In this document: piece by piece, positions 34,737 through 42,893 of the stretch
Layout of the letters: each line of letters starts with the position of its first letter
How positions within the stretch are numbered: the first letter of the stretch is position 1
NCBI GenBank assembly: GCA_036563505.1
Contig: DATCMH010000012.1
Coordinates: 124,001 to 188,000, forward strand
Direction: 5' to 3'
Origin: DATCMH01 sp036563505
Lineage (GTDB): Bacteria; Pseudomonadota; Alphaproteobacteria; Rhizobiales; Beijerinckiaceae
DNA: 64,000 nt
Program-made: the position numbers and the translations under genes
Notes under the pieces: model-generated
Seen by the model: the letters and a program-made list of their open reading frames with translations, nothing else
Databases searched by the model: none
What the model was told of the DNA's origin: nothing

Positions 34737-35990
34737 ATGCAGCGGTTTGACGAAGCGGCCTTCTCGCGCCGCGGTTTCCTGGCGGGCGCAGGCGGCGGGC
34801 TTGCCATGAGTTCAGGGCTGGTCCTGCCCGGCGGTCCGGCGCTGGCACAGGGGCCTATCGGCAGCGCCGGCGCGGCGGCGACTCAGGATGCGCCGCGGGC
34901 GGTCGGGCGTCCGCAGCCCCGAATGGAGAAGGAGATGCCGGAGCCGCCCGGCCGCCGCCTCGGCTACGCCATCGTGGGTCTCGGCAAGTTCGCCCTGAAC
35001 CAGATCATCCCCGCCTTCGCGGAGGCCAAGCACGCCAAGCTCGCGGCTCTCGTCTCGGGCGACCGCGCCAAGGCGGACAAGGTCGCGCAAGTCTACGGCG
35101 TCGATCCGGGCGCGATCTACGATTACGGCACCTTCGACCGCATCGCCGACAACCGCGCCGTCGACATCGTCTACGTCATCACCCCGAACGCCCTGCATCC
35201 GGAGTTCACGCTCCGTGCCTTCGCGGCGGGCAAGCACGTCCTGTGCGAGAAGCCGATGGCGCCCACCGCCGCCGACTGCGAGCGCATGATCGCGGCGGGC
35301 CGGCAAGCCGGCCGCAAGCTGATGATCGCCTATCGGGCCCAGTACGAGCCCTTCAACCTGGAGGCCATGCGGCTCGCCCGCGCGGGCGACCTTGGCACGA
35401 TCCGCTACGTGACGAGCGACCACGGCCGCCCCCTCGACCCCAAGGATCCCGCCGACCAGTGGCGCATGGTGAAGTCGCTTGCCGGCGGCGGATCCCTCTA
35501 CGACATCGGCATCTACAGCCTGCAGGCCGCCCGCTACATGACGGGCGAGGAGCCGATCGAGGTTCAGGCCTTCATCTCCTCGCCCGAGGGCGACCCGCGC
35601 TTTCGCGAGGTGGAGGACCTGTGCGCTTTCCAGCTCCGCTTTCCCTCCGGCGCGCTGGCGAGCCTGTCCTCGTCCTACTCCACGGCCTCCGTGAAGCGCT
35701 TCCAGGTCTTCGGCAGCAAGGCGTCCCTCGTGCTCGATCCCGCGACGGAATACTACAAGCACGAGCTCGTGCTGAAGACGGAGAAGGAAGAGCGCAAGCC
35801 CGAGATCGAGGAGGGCAACCAGTTCGCCCTTCAGATGGACCATTTCGCGCAGGCCGTGATGGAGAACCGCGAGCCCAAAACCCCCGGCGAGGAGGGCTTG
35901 CGCGACGTGCGCATCATGCAGGCCGTCTACCAGGCTGCGGCGACGGGCCGGCCGGTGGGGCTCGACGCGACGGGCTCGCTCAAGCGCTGA
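34737..35990 (+). CDS. Gfo/Idh/MocA family oxidoreductase with Tat signal
   Basis: 417 residues. The N-terminus FSRRGFLAGAGGGLAMSSGL is a twin-arginine signal with SRRGFL, so the folded enzyme should be exported to the periplasm. A Rossmann domain follows (RLGYAIVGLGKFALNQIIPAF), then VIYVITPNALHPEF-type sequence and CEKPMAPTAADCERM, the EKP motif contributing the catalytic Lys. The C-terminal substrate domain includes GGGSLYDIGIYSLQAARYM. The architecture resembles periplasmic glucose-fructose oxidoreductase, which keeps its NADP bound, but the substrate here is unknown. Confidence 0.88.
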   Translation: MQRFDEAAFSRRGFLAGAGGGLAMSSGLVLPGGPALAQGPIGSAGAAATQDAPRAVGRPQPRMEKEMPEPPGRRLGYAIVGLGKFALNQIIPAFAEAKHAKLAALVSGDRAKADKVAQVYGVDPGAIYDYGTFDRIADNRAVDIVYVITPNALHPEFTLRAFAAGKHVLCEKPMAPTAADCERMIAAGRQAGRKLMIAYRAQYEPFNLEAMRLARAGDLGTIRYVTSDHGRPLDPKDPADQWRMVKSLAGGGSLYDIGIYSLQAARYMTGEEPIEVQAFISSPEGDPRFREVEDLCAFQLRFPSGALASLSSSYSTASVKRFQVFGSKASLVLDPATEYYKHELVLKTEKEERKPEIEEGNQFALQMDHFAQAVMENREPKTPGEEGLRDVRIMQAVYQAAATGRPVGLDATGSLKR

Positions 35991-36108
35991 AGGGCGCAAA
36001 CGCCACGGCCACGCTGGAACGAAGACCGGCGGCATCTGTTTGTGAGCGACCCTGGCCGCCTCGCGACCGGGTTTCCCCCCTGATTGTCGGCATCAGCAGG
36101 AGCGCACG

Positions 36109-36987
36109 ATGTTCTTTCATCGCAAGGAATTGCAGTACCACGCCAAGCCCGAGCGCCCCGACCCGATCTTCGCCAAGCACCTGCAGGAGCCCCTCGGCGG
36201 CCAATGGGGCGAGATCAGCGTCATGATGACCTACCTCTTCCAGGGCTGGTCCTGCCGCGGCCCGATGAAGTACCGCGACATGCTCCTCGACATCGGCTCG
36301 GAGGAGATCGGCCACGTCGAGATGCTGGCCACGATGATCGCACGCCTGCTCGAGACGTCTCCCGTCGAGACGCAGGAGGACATGGCAAAGAACTCCGTCA
36401 TCGGCGCCGTCATGGGCGGAGCCCGCGTCGAGGACGCCATTATCGCGGGCATGAACCCGCAGCACGTCATCGTGTCGGGCTCGGGCCCCCGTCCCGTCGA
36501 CAGCGCCGGCAACCTCTGGAACGCGGGCTTCATGACGGCGAGCGGCAATCTCCTCGCGGATTTTCGCTTCAACCTGACGGCCGAGAGCCAGGGCCGCCTC
36601 CAAGTGGCGCGCCTCTACAACATGACGAACGACACCGGCGTGCGGGACATGCTGGCCTTCCTCATCGCGCGCGACACGATGCACCAGAACCAGTGGCTCG
36701 CCGCGATCAAGGAGCTGGAGGAGGACGGGCTCGAGTCCACGCCCTGTCCCTCGAATTTCCCGCAGGAGCTGGAGAGGCAGGAAGTCTCCTACCAGTTCAT
36801 CAACGCGTCCGAGGGCATGGAAAGCGCCGAAGGGCGCTGGGCCAAGGGCCCGTCCATGGACGGACGCGGCCAGTTCACCTACACGCAGCTCAAGGCGCTC
36901 ACCGACGACAAGGGGCTGCTCGGCCAAGTCGATCCGCGCACCTATGGCACCCCGGCAATGCCGGTGCCGCCGGCGGCTGCGGAGTAA
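36109..36987 (+). CDS. Manganese catalase
   Basis: 292 residues; a dimanganese ferritin-like four-helix enzyme that converts hydrogen peroxide to water and oxygen. The expected metal ligands all appear at the right spacing: Glu35 (QWGEISVMM), Glu66 and His69 (SEEIGHVEM), Glu159 (TAESQG) and His192 (DTMHQNQW). The 33-residue interval between the last two equals that of the Lactobacillus plantarum enzyme. AGGAGCG precedes the ATG as ribosome binding site. It may be co-transcribed with the two oxidoreductase genes upstream (118-bp gap). It provides peroxide defence that does not need heme. Confidence 0.93.
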   Translation: MFFHRKELQYHAKPERPDPIFAKHLQEPLGGQWGEISVMMTYLFQGWSCRGPMKYRDMLLDIGSEEIGHVEMLATMIARLLETSPVETQEDMAKNSVIGAVMGGARVEDAIIAGMNPQHVIVSGSGPRPVDSAGNLWNAGFMTASGNLLADFRFNLTAESQGRLQVARLYNMTNDTGVRDMLAFLIARDTMHQNQWLAAIKELEEDGLESTPCPSNFPQELERQEVSYQFINASEGMESAEGRWAKGPSMDGRGQFTYTQLKALTDDKGLLGQVDPRTYGTPAMPVPPAAAE

Positions 36988-36998
36988 CGTCACGCACG

Positions 36999-37087
36999 TG
37001 TCGTTCGCGGGCTCGGGCCCTGCGAACCTCGGCTCCGAGCCCCCGGGAGCTTCGAACCGAGATGGCCGGGTCAAGCCCGGCCATCAC
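36999..37087. repeat. Dispersed repeat C, copy 1
   Basis: About 89 bp: TCGTTCGCGGGCTCGG at the left, CCTGCGAACCTCGG next, and GATGGCCGGGTCAAGCCCGG at the right, whose GGCCGGG...CCCGGCC arms form a stable hairpin. A second copy in the same orientation lies at 62411-62499. It directly follows the manganese catalase gene and may end its transcript. Confidence 0.75.
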
Positions 37088-37096
37088 ATTCGCGGT

Positions 37097-37211
37097 GTCA
37101 TTCCGGGGCCGCGCAGCGGAGCCCGGAATCCACGACCGGGTGAGCGGCCGCGATCAGCATTGCCCAGTCCATGGATTCCGGGCTCGGGCCTACGGCCCGC
37201 CCCGGAATGAC
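37097..37211. repeat. Dispersed palindromic repeat B, copy 2 (inverted)
   Basis: 115 bp bounded by GTCATTCCGGGG and CCCCGGAATGAC, inverted relative to the copy at 9854. Inner arms CCCGGAATCCA and TGGATTCCGGG also pair, so the whole element can fold on itself. It lies between the convergent manganese catalase and helicase genes. Confidence 0.75.
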
Positions 37212-37222
37212 GACTCCGGGCG

Positions 37223-39619
37223 TCACGCCGGCTGAACGAAGCTGTCCAGCACCATCTTGCGGCCGGCCTTGTCGAAATCGACGGTGAGCTTGTTGCCGTC
37301 CACCGCTGCCACGGTGCCGGGGCCGAACTTGGTGTGGAAGACTCGGCCCCCTGAGGCAAAGCCCGAGTGGCCCGTGGATTTCGCCACGAGCTCGCCCTCG
37401 ATCATCTGCGGCCCGCGGCTCGTGCCCCGGCTCGACGTGCCGAAGCCCGCGCCGTAGCGGTCGGATCCGGCGGCGCGGCTCGCCTCGGCCTGCGCCTGGG
37501 CGCGCTGCCAGCCCGGCGTCGTGTAGGACGAGCCGAAGGGCTGCATCCGGTCGAAGCGGGACTGGCCCGTATAGCCGCCGTAGCCGTGGCTCGCCGGTGC
37601 CTCCGTCACCTCGACGTGGCCCTCCGGCAATTCGTCGACGAAGCGGCTCGGCACGGTGGAGTTCCACATTCCGTGGATGCGCCGGTTCGAGGCGAAGTAG
37701 ATCTTGGCCCGGCGGCGCGCGCGGGTGAGCCCGACATGGGCGAGGCGCCGCTCCTCCTCGAGACCCGCCCGCCCGCTCTCGTCGAGCGCCCGCTGGTTCG
37801 GAAATAGGCCCTCCTCCCAGCCGGGCAGGAACACGGTGTCGAACTCGAGTCCCTTGGCGGCGTGGAGCGTCATCAGACTCACCCGCTCGGCGGTGTCGGC
37901 GTCGTTCGCCTCCATGACGAGGGACACGTGCTCCAGGAAGGCCTGCAGGTCGGGGAACTCCTCCATGGAGCGCACGAGCTCCTTCAGGTTCTCCAGGCGC
38001 CCGGCCGCGTCCGCGGATTTGTCCTTCTGCCACATCTCCGTGTACCCGGACTCCTCCAGGATCGTCTGCGCCACGTCGGAATGCGGCTTCGTCTCGGCGA
38101 GCTTGGCCCAGCGCTCGAAGGCCAGCACGATGTCGCGGAGCGACCCGCGGGGCTTGGGCTTGAGGTCGTCCGTCTCGATGACGAACCGCGCCGCCTGCAT
38201 CAGCGAGACCCGGGCCGCGCGGGCGTGGTTGTGCAGGAGCTGGATCGTCGTCTCGCCCAAGCCGCGCTTCGGCGTGTTGACGATGCGCTCGAAGGCGAGG
38301 TCGTCCGTCGGGTTCGCCGTGCAGCGCAGATAGGCGAGCGCGTCGCGGATCTCGGCGCGCTCGTAGAAGCGCGGGCCGCCGATGACGCGGTAGGGCACGC
38401 CGAGCGTCACCAGCCGGTCTTCGATCTCGCGCATCTGCGCCGAGATGCGCACCAGGATCGCGATCTGCGAGAGGGGATGCTTCTTGGCGTGGAGCGCCTC
38501 GATCTCCTCACCGATGAGGCGCGCCTCTTCCTCCGAGTCCCAGGCGCCTGCGACCGTGACCTTCTCGCCCGGCTCGTCCTCGGTGCGCAGCGTCTTGCCG
38601 AGGCGGCCCTGGTTCCGGGCGATGAGCCCCGACGCCGCCGCGAGGATATGCGCCGTCGAGCGATAGTTGCGCTCGAGGCGAATGACCTTGGCGCCCGGGA
38701 AGTCATGCTCGAAGCGCAGGATGTTGTCGACCTCGGCGCCGCGCCAGCCGTAGATCGACTGGTCGTCGTCGCCGACGCAGCAGATGTTCTTGCGCGACTG
38801 GGCGAGCAGCCGCAGCCAGAGGTACTGGGCGACGTTGGTGTCCTGGTACTCGTCGACGAGCATGTAGCGGAAGCGGTTCTGGTAGGCTTCCAGGATGTCC
38901 GGGTGATCGCGCCACAGGCGCAGGCATTCGAGCAGCAGGTCGCCGAAATCGACGGCGTTGAGCGTCTTCAGGCGCTCTTGATAGGCGGCGTAGAGCTTGG
39001 CGCCCTTCCCTTGAGCGAAAGCCGAGGCCTCGCCCGCCGGCACCTGCTCCGGGGTAAGGCCGCGGTTTTTCCAGCCGTCGATGTGGCCCGCGAGCTGGCG
39101 GGCCGGCCAGCGCTTCTCGTCGAGGTTCTCGGCCGCGATCACCTGCTTCATCAGGCGCTGCTGATCGTCGGTGCCGAGGATCGTGAAGTCGGAGCGCAGG
39201 CCCACGAGCTCCGCGTGGCGGCGCAGGACCTTCGTGCCGATGGAGTGGAAGGTGCCGAGCCAGTTCATGCCCTCGGCGACCCCGCCGAGCAGCGCCCCGA
39301 TGCGCTCCTTCATCTCCCGCGCCGCCTTGTTCGTGAAGGTGACGGACAGGATGTCGAAGGGCCGGGCACGGCCCGTGGCGATGAGATGCGCGATGCGGGT
39401 CGTGAGCACCCGCGTCTTGCCCGTGCCGGCGCCGGCGAGCACGAGCACGGGGCCTTCCGTCGCCTCGACGGCGGCACGCTGCTCCGGGTTGAGACCGACG
39501 AGATAGCTGCCGCTCGCCGGCATGACGAGACCGCGGGCGCGGGCGCTGATCGAGCCGGCGCGGGGCGCGTAGGCGAGGTCCTCGATGGGCGGGAGGGGGC
39601 CGGGCTCGGGCTGATTCAT
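37223..39619 (-). CDS. uvrD: UvrD/PcrA-type ATP-dependent DNA helicase
   Basis: 798 residues from ATG 39619 (MNQPEPGPLPP). Superfamily 1A 3'-5' helicase used in nucleotide-excision and mismatch repair. Motifs in order: LNPEQRAAV (Q motif), LAGAGTGKTRVL (Walker A), VTFTNKAAREMKER (Ia), VDEYQDTN (II), GDDDQSIYGWRGA (III), LERNYRST (IV), VSLMTLHAAKGLEFD (V) and VGLTRARRRA (VI). The C-terminal tail with VFHTKFGPGTV and LTVDFDKAGRK is the UvrD/PcrA Tudor-like tail. PcrA and UvrD cannot be separated by eye; the role is the same. Confidence 0.93.
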   Translation of the reverse strand: MNQPEPGPLPPIEDLAYAPRAGSISARARGLVMPASGSYLVGLNPEQRAAVEATEGPVLVLAGAGTGKTRVLTTRIAHLIATGRARPFDILSVTFTNKAAREMKERIGALLGGVAEGMNWLGTFHSIGTKVLRRHAELVGLRSDFTILGTDDQQRLMKQVIAAENLDEKRWPARQLAGHIDGWKNRGLTPEQVPAGEASAFAQGKGAKLYAAYQERLKTLNAVDFGDLLLECLRLWRDHPDILEAYQNRFRYMLVDEYQDTNVAQYLWLRLLAQSRKNICCVGDDDQSIYGWRGAEVDNILRFEHDFPGAKVIRLERNYRSTAHILAAASGLIARNQGRLGKTLRTEDEPGEKVTVAGAWDSEEEARLIGEEIEALHAKKHPLSQIAILVRISAQMREIEDRLVTLGVPYRVIGGPRFYERAEIRDALAYLRCTANPTDDLAFERIVNTPKRGLGETTIQLLHNHARAARVSLMQAARFVIETDDLKPKPRGSLRDIVLAFERWAKLAETKPHSDVAQTILEESGYTEMWQKDKSADAAGRLENLKELVRSMEEFPDLQAFLEHVSLVMEANDADTAERVSLMTLHAAKGLEFDTVFLPGWEEGLFPNQRALDESGRAGLEEERRLAHVGLTRARRRAKIYFASNRRIHGMWNSTVPSRFVDELPEGHVEVTEAPASHGYGGYTGQSRFDRMQPFGSSYTTPGWQRAQAQAEASRAAGSDRYGAGFGTSSRGTSRGPQMIEGELVAKSTGHSGFASGGRVFHTKFGPGTVAAVDGNKLTVDFDKAGRKMVLDSFVQPA

Positions 39620-39794
39620 CGGCCGGACCATGGATCAAAAGGCGAACGGCGTCGAGGCGCGACGGCCGCCGCGGGCGCGCCCCGCCGCATCATGCCGCGC
39701 CTCAGGACCGCCTCACGAGGCGAGCGGCCGGGAAACCGCCTTGCGCACCAGCCGTTATCGGGGAACGGTTCCCGTTCCACGCCATAGGTGCCCC

Positions 39795-40070
39795 ATGCGC
39801 CCCGTCATGCTCCGCCTCGCCGCCGCGACCGCTCTTGCTCTCCTCAGTGTTCCGGCCCTCGCTCAGCAGCGCCTTCCGTCGACGAGCCGCGCCGAGCGCG
39901 AGATCGACGCGACCAACCGCGCCATGCGCCAGCAGCAGCAGAGCGTCGGTCAGCAGCAGCAGAACCAGTTCGAGGTCAACCAGCTGCGCAATCAGATCCA
40001 GCGCGACAGCATCAGCCCGCCGATCACCACCAGCCGGCCGGGCTGTCCGGCGGGCTCGATCGGCTGCTGA
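39795..40070 (+). CDS. Small secreted Gln/Asn-rich hypothetical protein
   Basis: 91 residues from ATG 39795. A signal peptide (MLRLAAATALALLSVPALAQ) is followed by a helical Gln-rich stretch (AMRQQQQSVGQQQQNQFEVN) and an end with two cysteines (RPGCPAGSIGC) able to form a small loop. The frame is open 55 codons further upstream, but the signal peptide fixes the start. Its stop lies 15 bp from the convergent thioesterase stop. Function unknown; similar short Q-rich secreted proteins are common in Hyphomicrobiales. Confidence 0.7.
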   Translation: MRPVMLRLAAATALALLSVPALAQQRLPSTSRAEREIDATNRAMRQQQQSVGQQQQNQFEVNQLRNQIQRDSISPPITTSRPGCPAGSIGC

Positions 40071-40085
40071 GGGCCGCTCAAGCGG

Positions 40086-40667
40086 TCAGTGCCGGGTTCC
40101 GGCGACCCGCAGCGCCTGGCCGGCCTCGTGATGCTCGTCCTCGTGGTGGCTGGCCCCATCTCGGCGCGGGTTCAATCCGATGACCCGGCCGAGCGCCTCG
40201 GGCCGCGCGAGACGGGCGTGGGAGGCGCGCATCACGGCGAGATTCGACTGGATGTCGGCCGGGAAGGGCGCGGCCTTGCGGGTCCGGAGGTCGACGTGGA
40301 GCGACAGGTTCTCCGTCGTCGCGGCGACCCAGCCCTCGGCGGCCTGACGGATTTCCATGTAGTAGTGCAGCCGCTTCTCGTCGTGTCCGATGAGCTGGAC
40401 GGTGACCCGTACCTGGTCGCGGCGGGTGAGCTCGCGCTTGTAGAGCGTGTGAGTCTCGACGGCGAAGAAGGACGCCTTGCGCTCTTCGACGTAATCGGGC
40501 CCGAGCCCGATGAGCCCGAAGGCCTCGTCCACGGCGCGGTCGAAGAGAACGTGGTAGTAGGCCATGTTGAGATGGCCGTTGTAGTCGATCCACGAGGGCT
40601 CGATCCCCATGGTCGAGGACACGAAGGGCGCGAAGAAGAAAACCGGAGCCGCGCTCTCGTTCGTCAT
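40086..40667 (-). CDS. Hotdog-fold acyl-CoA thioesterase
   Basis: 193 residues from ATG 40667 (MTNESAAPVFFF). PSWIDYNGHLNMAYYHVLFD is the 4-hydroxybenzoyl-CoA-thioesterase-type entry: the Asp and the following N-G-H-(L/M)-N motif line the active site. FFAVETHTLYKRELTRRDQV and KRLHYYMEIRQ complete the hotdog sheet. A His/Glu-rich tail (GASHHEDEHHEAG) is unusual and might bind metal. Relatives include betainyl-/carnitinyl-CoA thioesterases, but the acyl group cannot be assigned. Confidence 0.85.
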   Translation of the reverse strand: MTNESAAPVFFFAPFVSSTMGIEPSWIDYNGHLNMAYYHVLFDRAVDEAFGLIGLGPDYVEERKASFFAVETHTLYKRELTRRDQVRVTVQLIGHDEKRLHYYMEIRQAAEGWVAATTENLSLHVDLRTRKAAPFPADIQSNLAVMRASHARLARPEALGRVIGLNPRRDGASHHEDEHHEAGQALRVAGTRH

Positions 40668-40883
40668 GAGCGATCTCCCATCGTCGCATGCTGAACCGAG
40701 TGTGTCTGCCCCGGTCCCGGAAGGTAACATAAGGCAAGACCGCTGCAAGCGCGGCCGATCACATTTCGCCGGCCCAAGGGAAAGAATTGCGGCGCGGTCT
40801 TGTCGTGATCAATCCTTCGACGTCCGGGCGGAGATGGCCTACCCCAAGTTTCGGACGCGAGCCCGCAGTCTGTCGAAGGCGCG

Positions 40884-41006
40884 CTAATCTTCGCCTATTC
40901 TTCGACGACGGCCTGCGTCGCGCCAGTCGATCCGCTCCGTGTAGATGAGGCGGGCGGCGACGAAAGCTCCCGCGACGATGCAAGCGAGGATGAAGATGTC
41001 GAGCAT
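40884..41006 (-). CDS. 40-residue single-span membrane protein
   Basis: A short frame from ATG 41006 to TAG 40884: the first 20 residues (MLDIFILACIVAGAFVAARL) form one membrane helix, followed by IYTERIDWRDAGRRRRIGED, whose Arg-rich end fits the positive-inside rule. GGAG lies about nine bases before the ATG. It begins 24 bp after the ABC exporter stop on the same strand, so it is probably the last gene of that operon. I recognise no family. Evidence is the hydrophobic pattern, the ribosome binding site and the position. Confidence 0.5.
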   Translation of the reverse strand: MLDIFILACIVAGAFVAARLIYTERIDWRDAGRRRRIGED

Positions 41007-41030
41007 CGCTTCGTGCTCCGGCAGCTTTCT

Positions 41031-42893
41031 TTAAGCCGCGCTGTCCATGACCTCGTCGACCGACAAACCCTCGGCCTGGAGCCGCCACATGCGGTCGAAC
41101 AGGCCGCCCTGGTGGCGCAGTTCGCTGGCGGTGCCGTCCTCGACGATTCGGCCGTTCAGGACGACGAGGATGCGGTCGAAGGCGGCAAGCGTCGAGAGAC
41201 GGTGCGCCACGGCGACCACCGTGCGGTCGCGCATCAAGCGCACGAGGGAGCGCTGGATCTCCATCTCCGACTCGGTGTCCAGTGCCGAGGTCGCCTCGTC
41301 GAAGACGATGATCGGCGCGTCCTTCAGGAAGGCGCGGGCGATGCCGATGCGCTGGCGCTGGCCCCCTGAGAGCTTCACGCCCCGCTCGCCGACGAGGCTG
41401 TGATAGCCTTGCGCCAGGCGGCTCACGAAGCCGTCGCAGGCGGCGGCGCGAGCGGCCTCGATCACCTCCTCGTCCGTCGCCTCGGGCCGGGCGAAGCGGA
41501 TGTTTTCCATCACGGTCCGGTGCAGCAGGGAGATCTCCTGCGGCACCACGGCAAGGGCCGCGCGCAGGGAGTCCTGCGAGACCTGCGTCACGGGCTGGCC
41601 GTCGATAAGGATCGTTCCGGACTGAACGTCGTAGAGGCGCTGGATCAGGTGGACGAGAGTTGATTTGCCGGCTCCCGACGGGCCGACGATCCCGACCTTC
41701 TGGCCCGCGGGGATCACGAGGTCGAGCTCGCGCACCGCGTACTGGCCGGGGCCGTAGGCGAAGGTGACATTCCGGAACTCGATCGAGCCGCCCCGCGCTT
41801 TCAGCGGCGGCGCGTCCGCCTCGTCGACGACGCTCTGGGGCTGGGCGATGACCCGGAGCGTATCGTCGATGAAGCCGATGTTTTGCACCGTGTCGACCAG
41901 CGACAGGGCGAGATCCCGCGACGAGTGCAGGATGCGGAAGGTCAGGGCCGAGACGACCACCACGTCGCCGGGCGTGATCCGCCCGGCGCTCCACAGCGAC
42001 ACGGCCCAGGTCAGCATCGTGCCGGCCATCGTCCAGAGCGCGATGTCGTGAAGCACGCGAGCCTTCTCGACGTACATCCAGCTGCGCCGCTGCGCCCCGG
42101 CCTCGTCCCCGAACTGGTCCTGAAAGCGCGAGAGCTCGCGCGTGCGGGCCGAGAAGGCCTTCACCGACCACATGTTGCCGATGACGTCGACAAGCTCGCC
42201 CGCGACGTGGCCGGCCTTGCCGGCGTAATCGCGGTGGAGCGGCCGGCCCCGCTCGCCGAACCAGATCAGGGTTGCGGTGGTCAGCGTCACGAAGGCGGCA
42301 AGCGCTCCCATCATGCGCCAATCCACGGTGGCGAAGATGACGAGAGCGCCGATGAAGTCGATGCAAGGCGGCAGGATGCGCCAGGTCATCGTGTTGGCGA
42401 GCGCCCCGAAATGCCCTGCGGTCGCGGTGATGCGCTGGCCCAGCGACCCTGCCAGGTTGTCGGCGAAGTAGCGCATCGGCTGCCCGTTCAAATACGCGAA
42501 CAGGTCGAGGCGCATGTCGACGCCGACGCCCACCGTGGTGCGGCAGGCGAGCCAGCCCACGCCGCGCCAGAGCACGCTCTCGACGGCGATGAGGCCGATG
42601 AACAGGGTGAGTGCCGCCCAGGCCGCGCTCACCGCCGCTTCCCGCGGTCCGGCCATGGCGTCCACGAGGAGCTTCATGACGTATTGGCTGCCGACCGCGC
42701 AGGCGGCCGCCGCGACGGCCCCGGAGAGCAACAGGGTGAAGCTCAAGCGCCGCGCTCGCACGTAGTGCAGGATGAAGTGGTACGGATCGCGCAAGTACGC
42801 GCTCGGCGCCCGCTCGGGCCGCGCGCGGTCGGCGACCTCGGTGAAGCGGCGGCGAAGGGCGGGGAAGCTGCGGTCGGCCCACATCGTGATCAC
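41031..42893 (-). CDS. ABC exporter, fused permease and ATPase
   Basis: 620 residues; a homodimeric type IV half-transporter. The N-terminal membrane domain (about 40-330) has six helices; DNLAGSLGQRITATAGHFGAL is typical of exporters. The ATPase domain has GPSGAGKSTLVHLIQRLYDV (Walker A), KLSGGQRQRIGIARAFL (signature), IIVFDEATSALD (Walker B) and AVAHRLSTLAAFD (H-loop). The GTG at 42893 overlaps the TGA of the glycosidase gene (GTGA); ATG 42884 is the alternative start. The substrate is unknown, but the glycosidase partner suggests a glycan or glycolipid. Confidence 0.9.
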   Translation of the reverse strand: MITMWADRSFPALRRRFTEVADRARPERAPSAYLRDPYHFILHYVRARRLSFTLLLSGAVAAAACAVGSQYVMKLLVDAMAGPREAAVSAAWAALTLFIGLIAVESVLWRGVGWLACRTTVGVGVDMRLDLFAYLNGQPMRYFADNLAGSLGQRITATAGHFGALANTMTWRILPPCIDFIGALVIFATVDWRMMGALAAFVTLTTATLIWFGERGRPLHRDYAGKAGHVAGELVDVIGNMWSVKAFSARTRELSRFQDQFGDEAGAQRRSWMYVEKARVLHDIALWTMAGTMLTWAVSLWSAGRITPGDVVVVSALTFRILHSSRDLALSLVDTVQNIGFIDDTLRVIAQPQSVVDEADAPPLKARGGSIEFRNVTFAYGPGQYAVRELDLVIPAGQKVGIVGPSGAGKSTLVHLIQRLYDVQSGTILIDGQPVTQVSQDSLRAALAVVPQEISLLHRTVMENIRFARPEATDEEVIEAARAAACDGFVSRLAQGYHSLVGERGVKLSGGQRQRIGIARAFLKDAPIIVFDEATSALDTESEMEIQRSLVRLMRDRTVVAVAHRLSTLAAFDRILVVLNGRIVEDGTASELRHQGGLFDRMWRLQAEGLSVDEVMDSAA

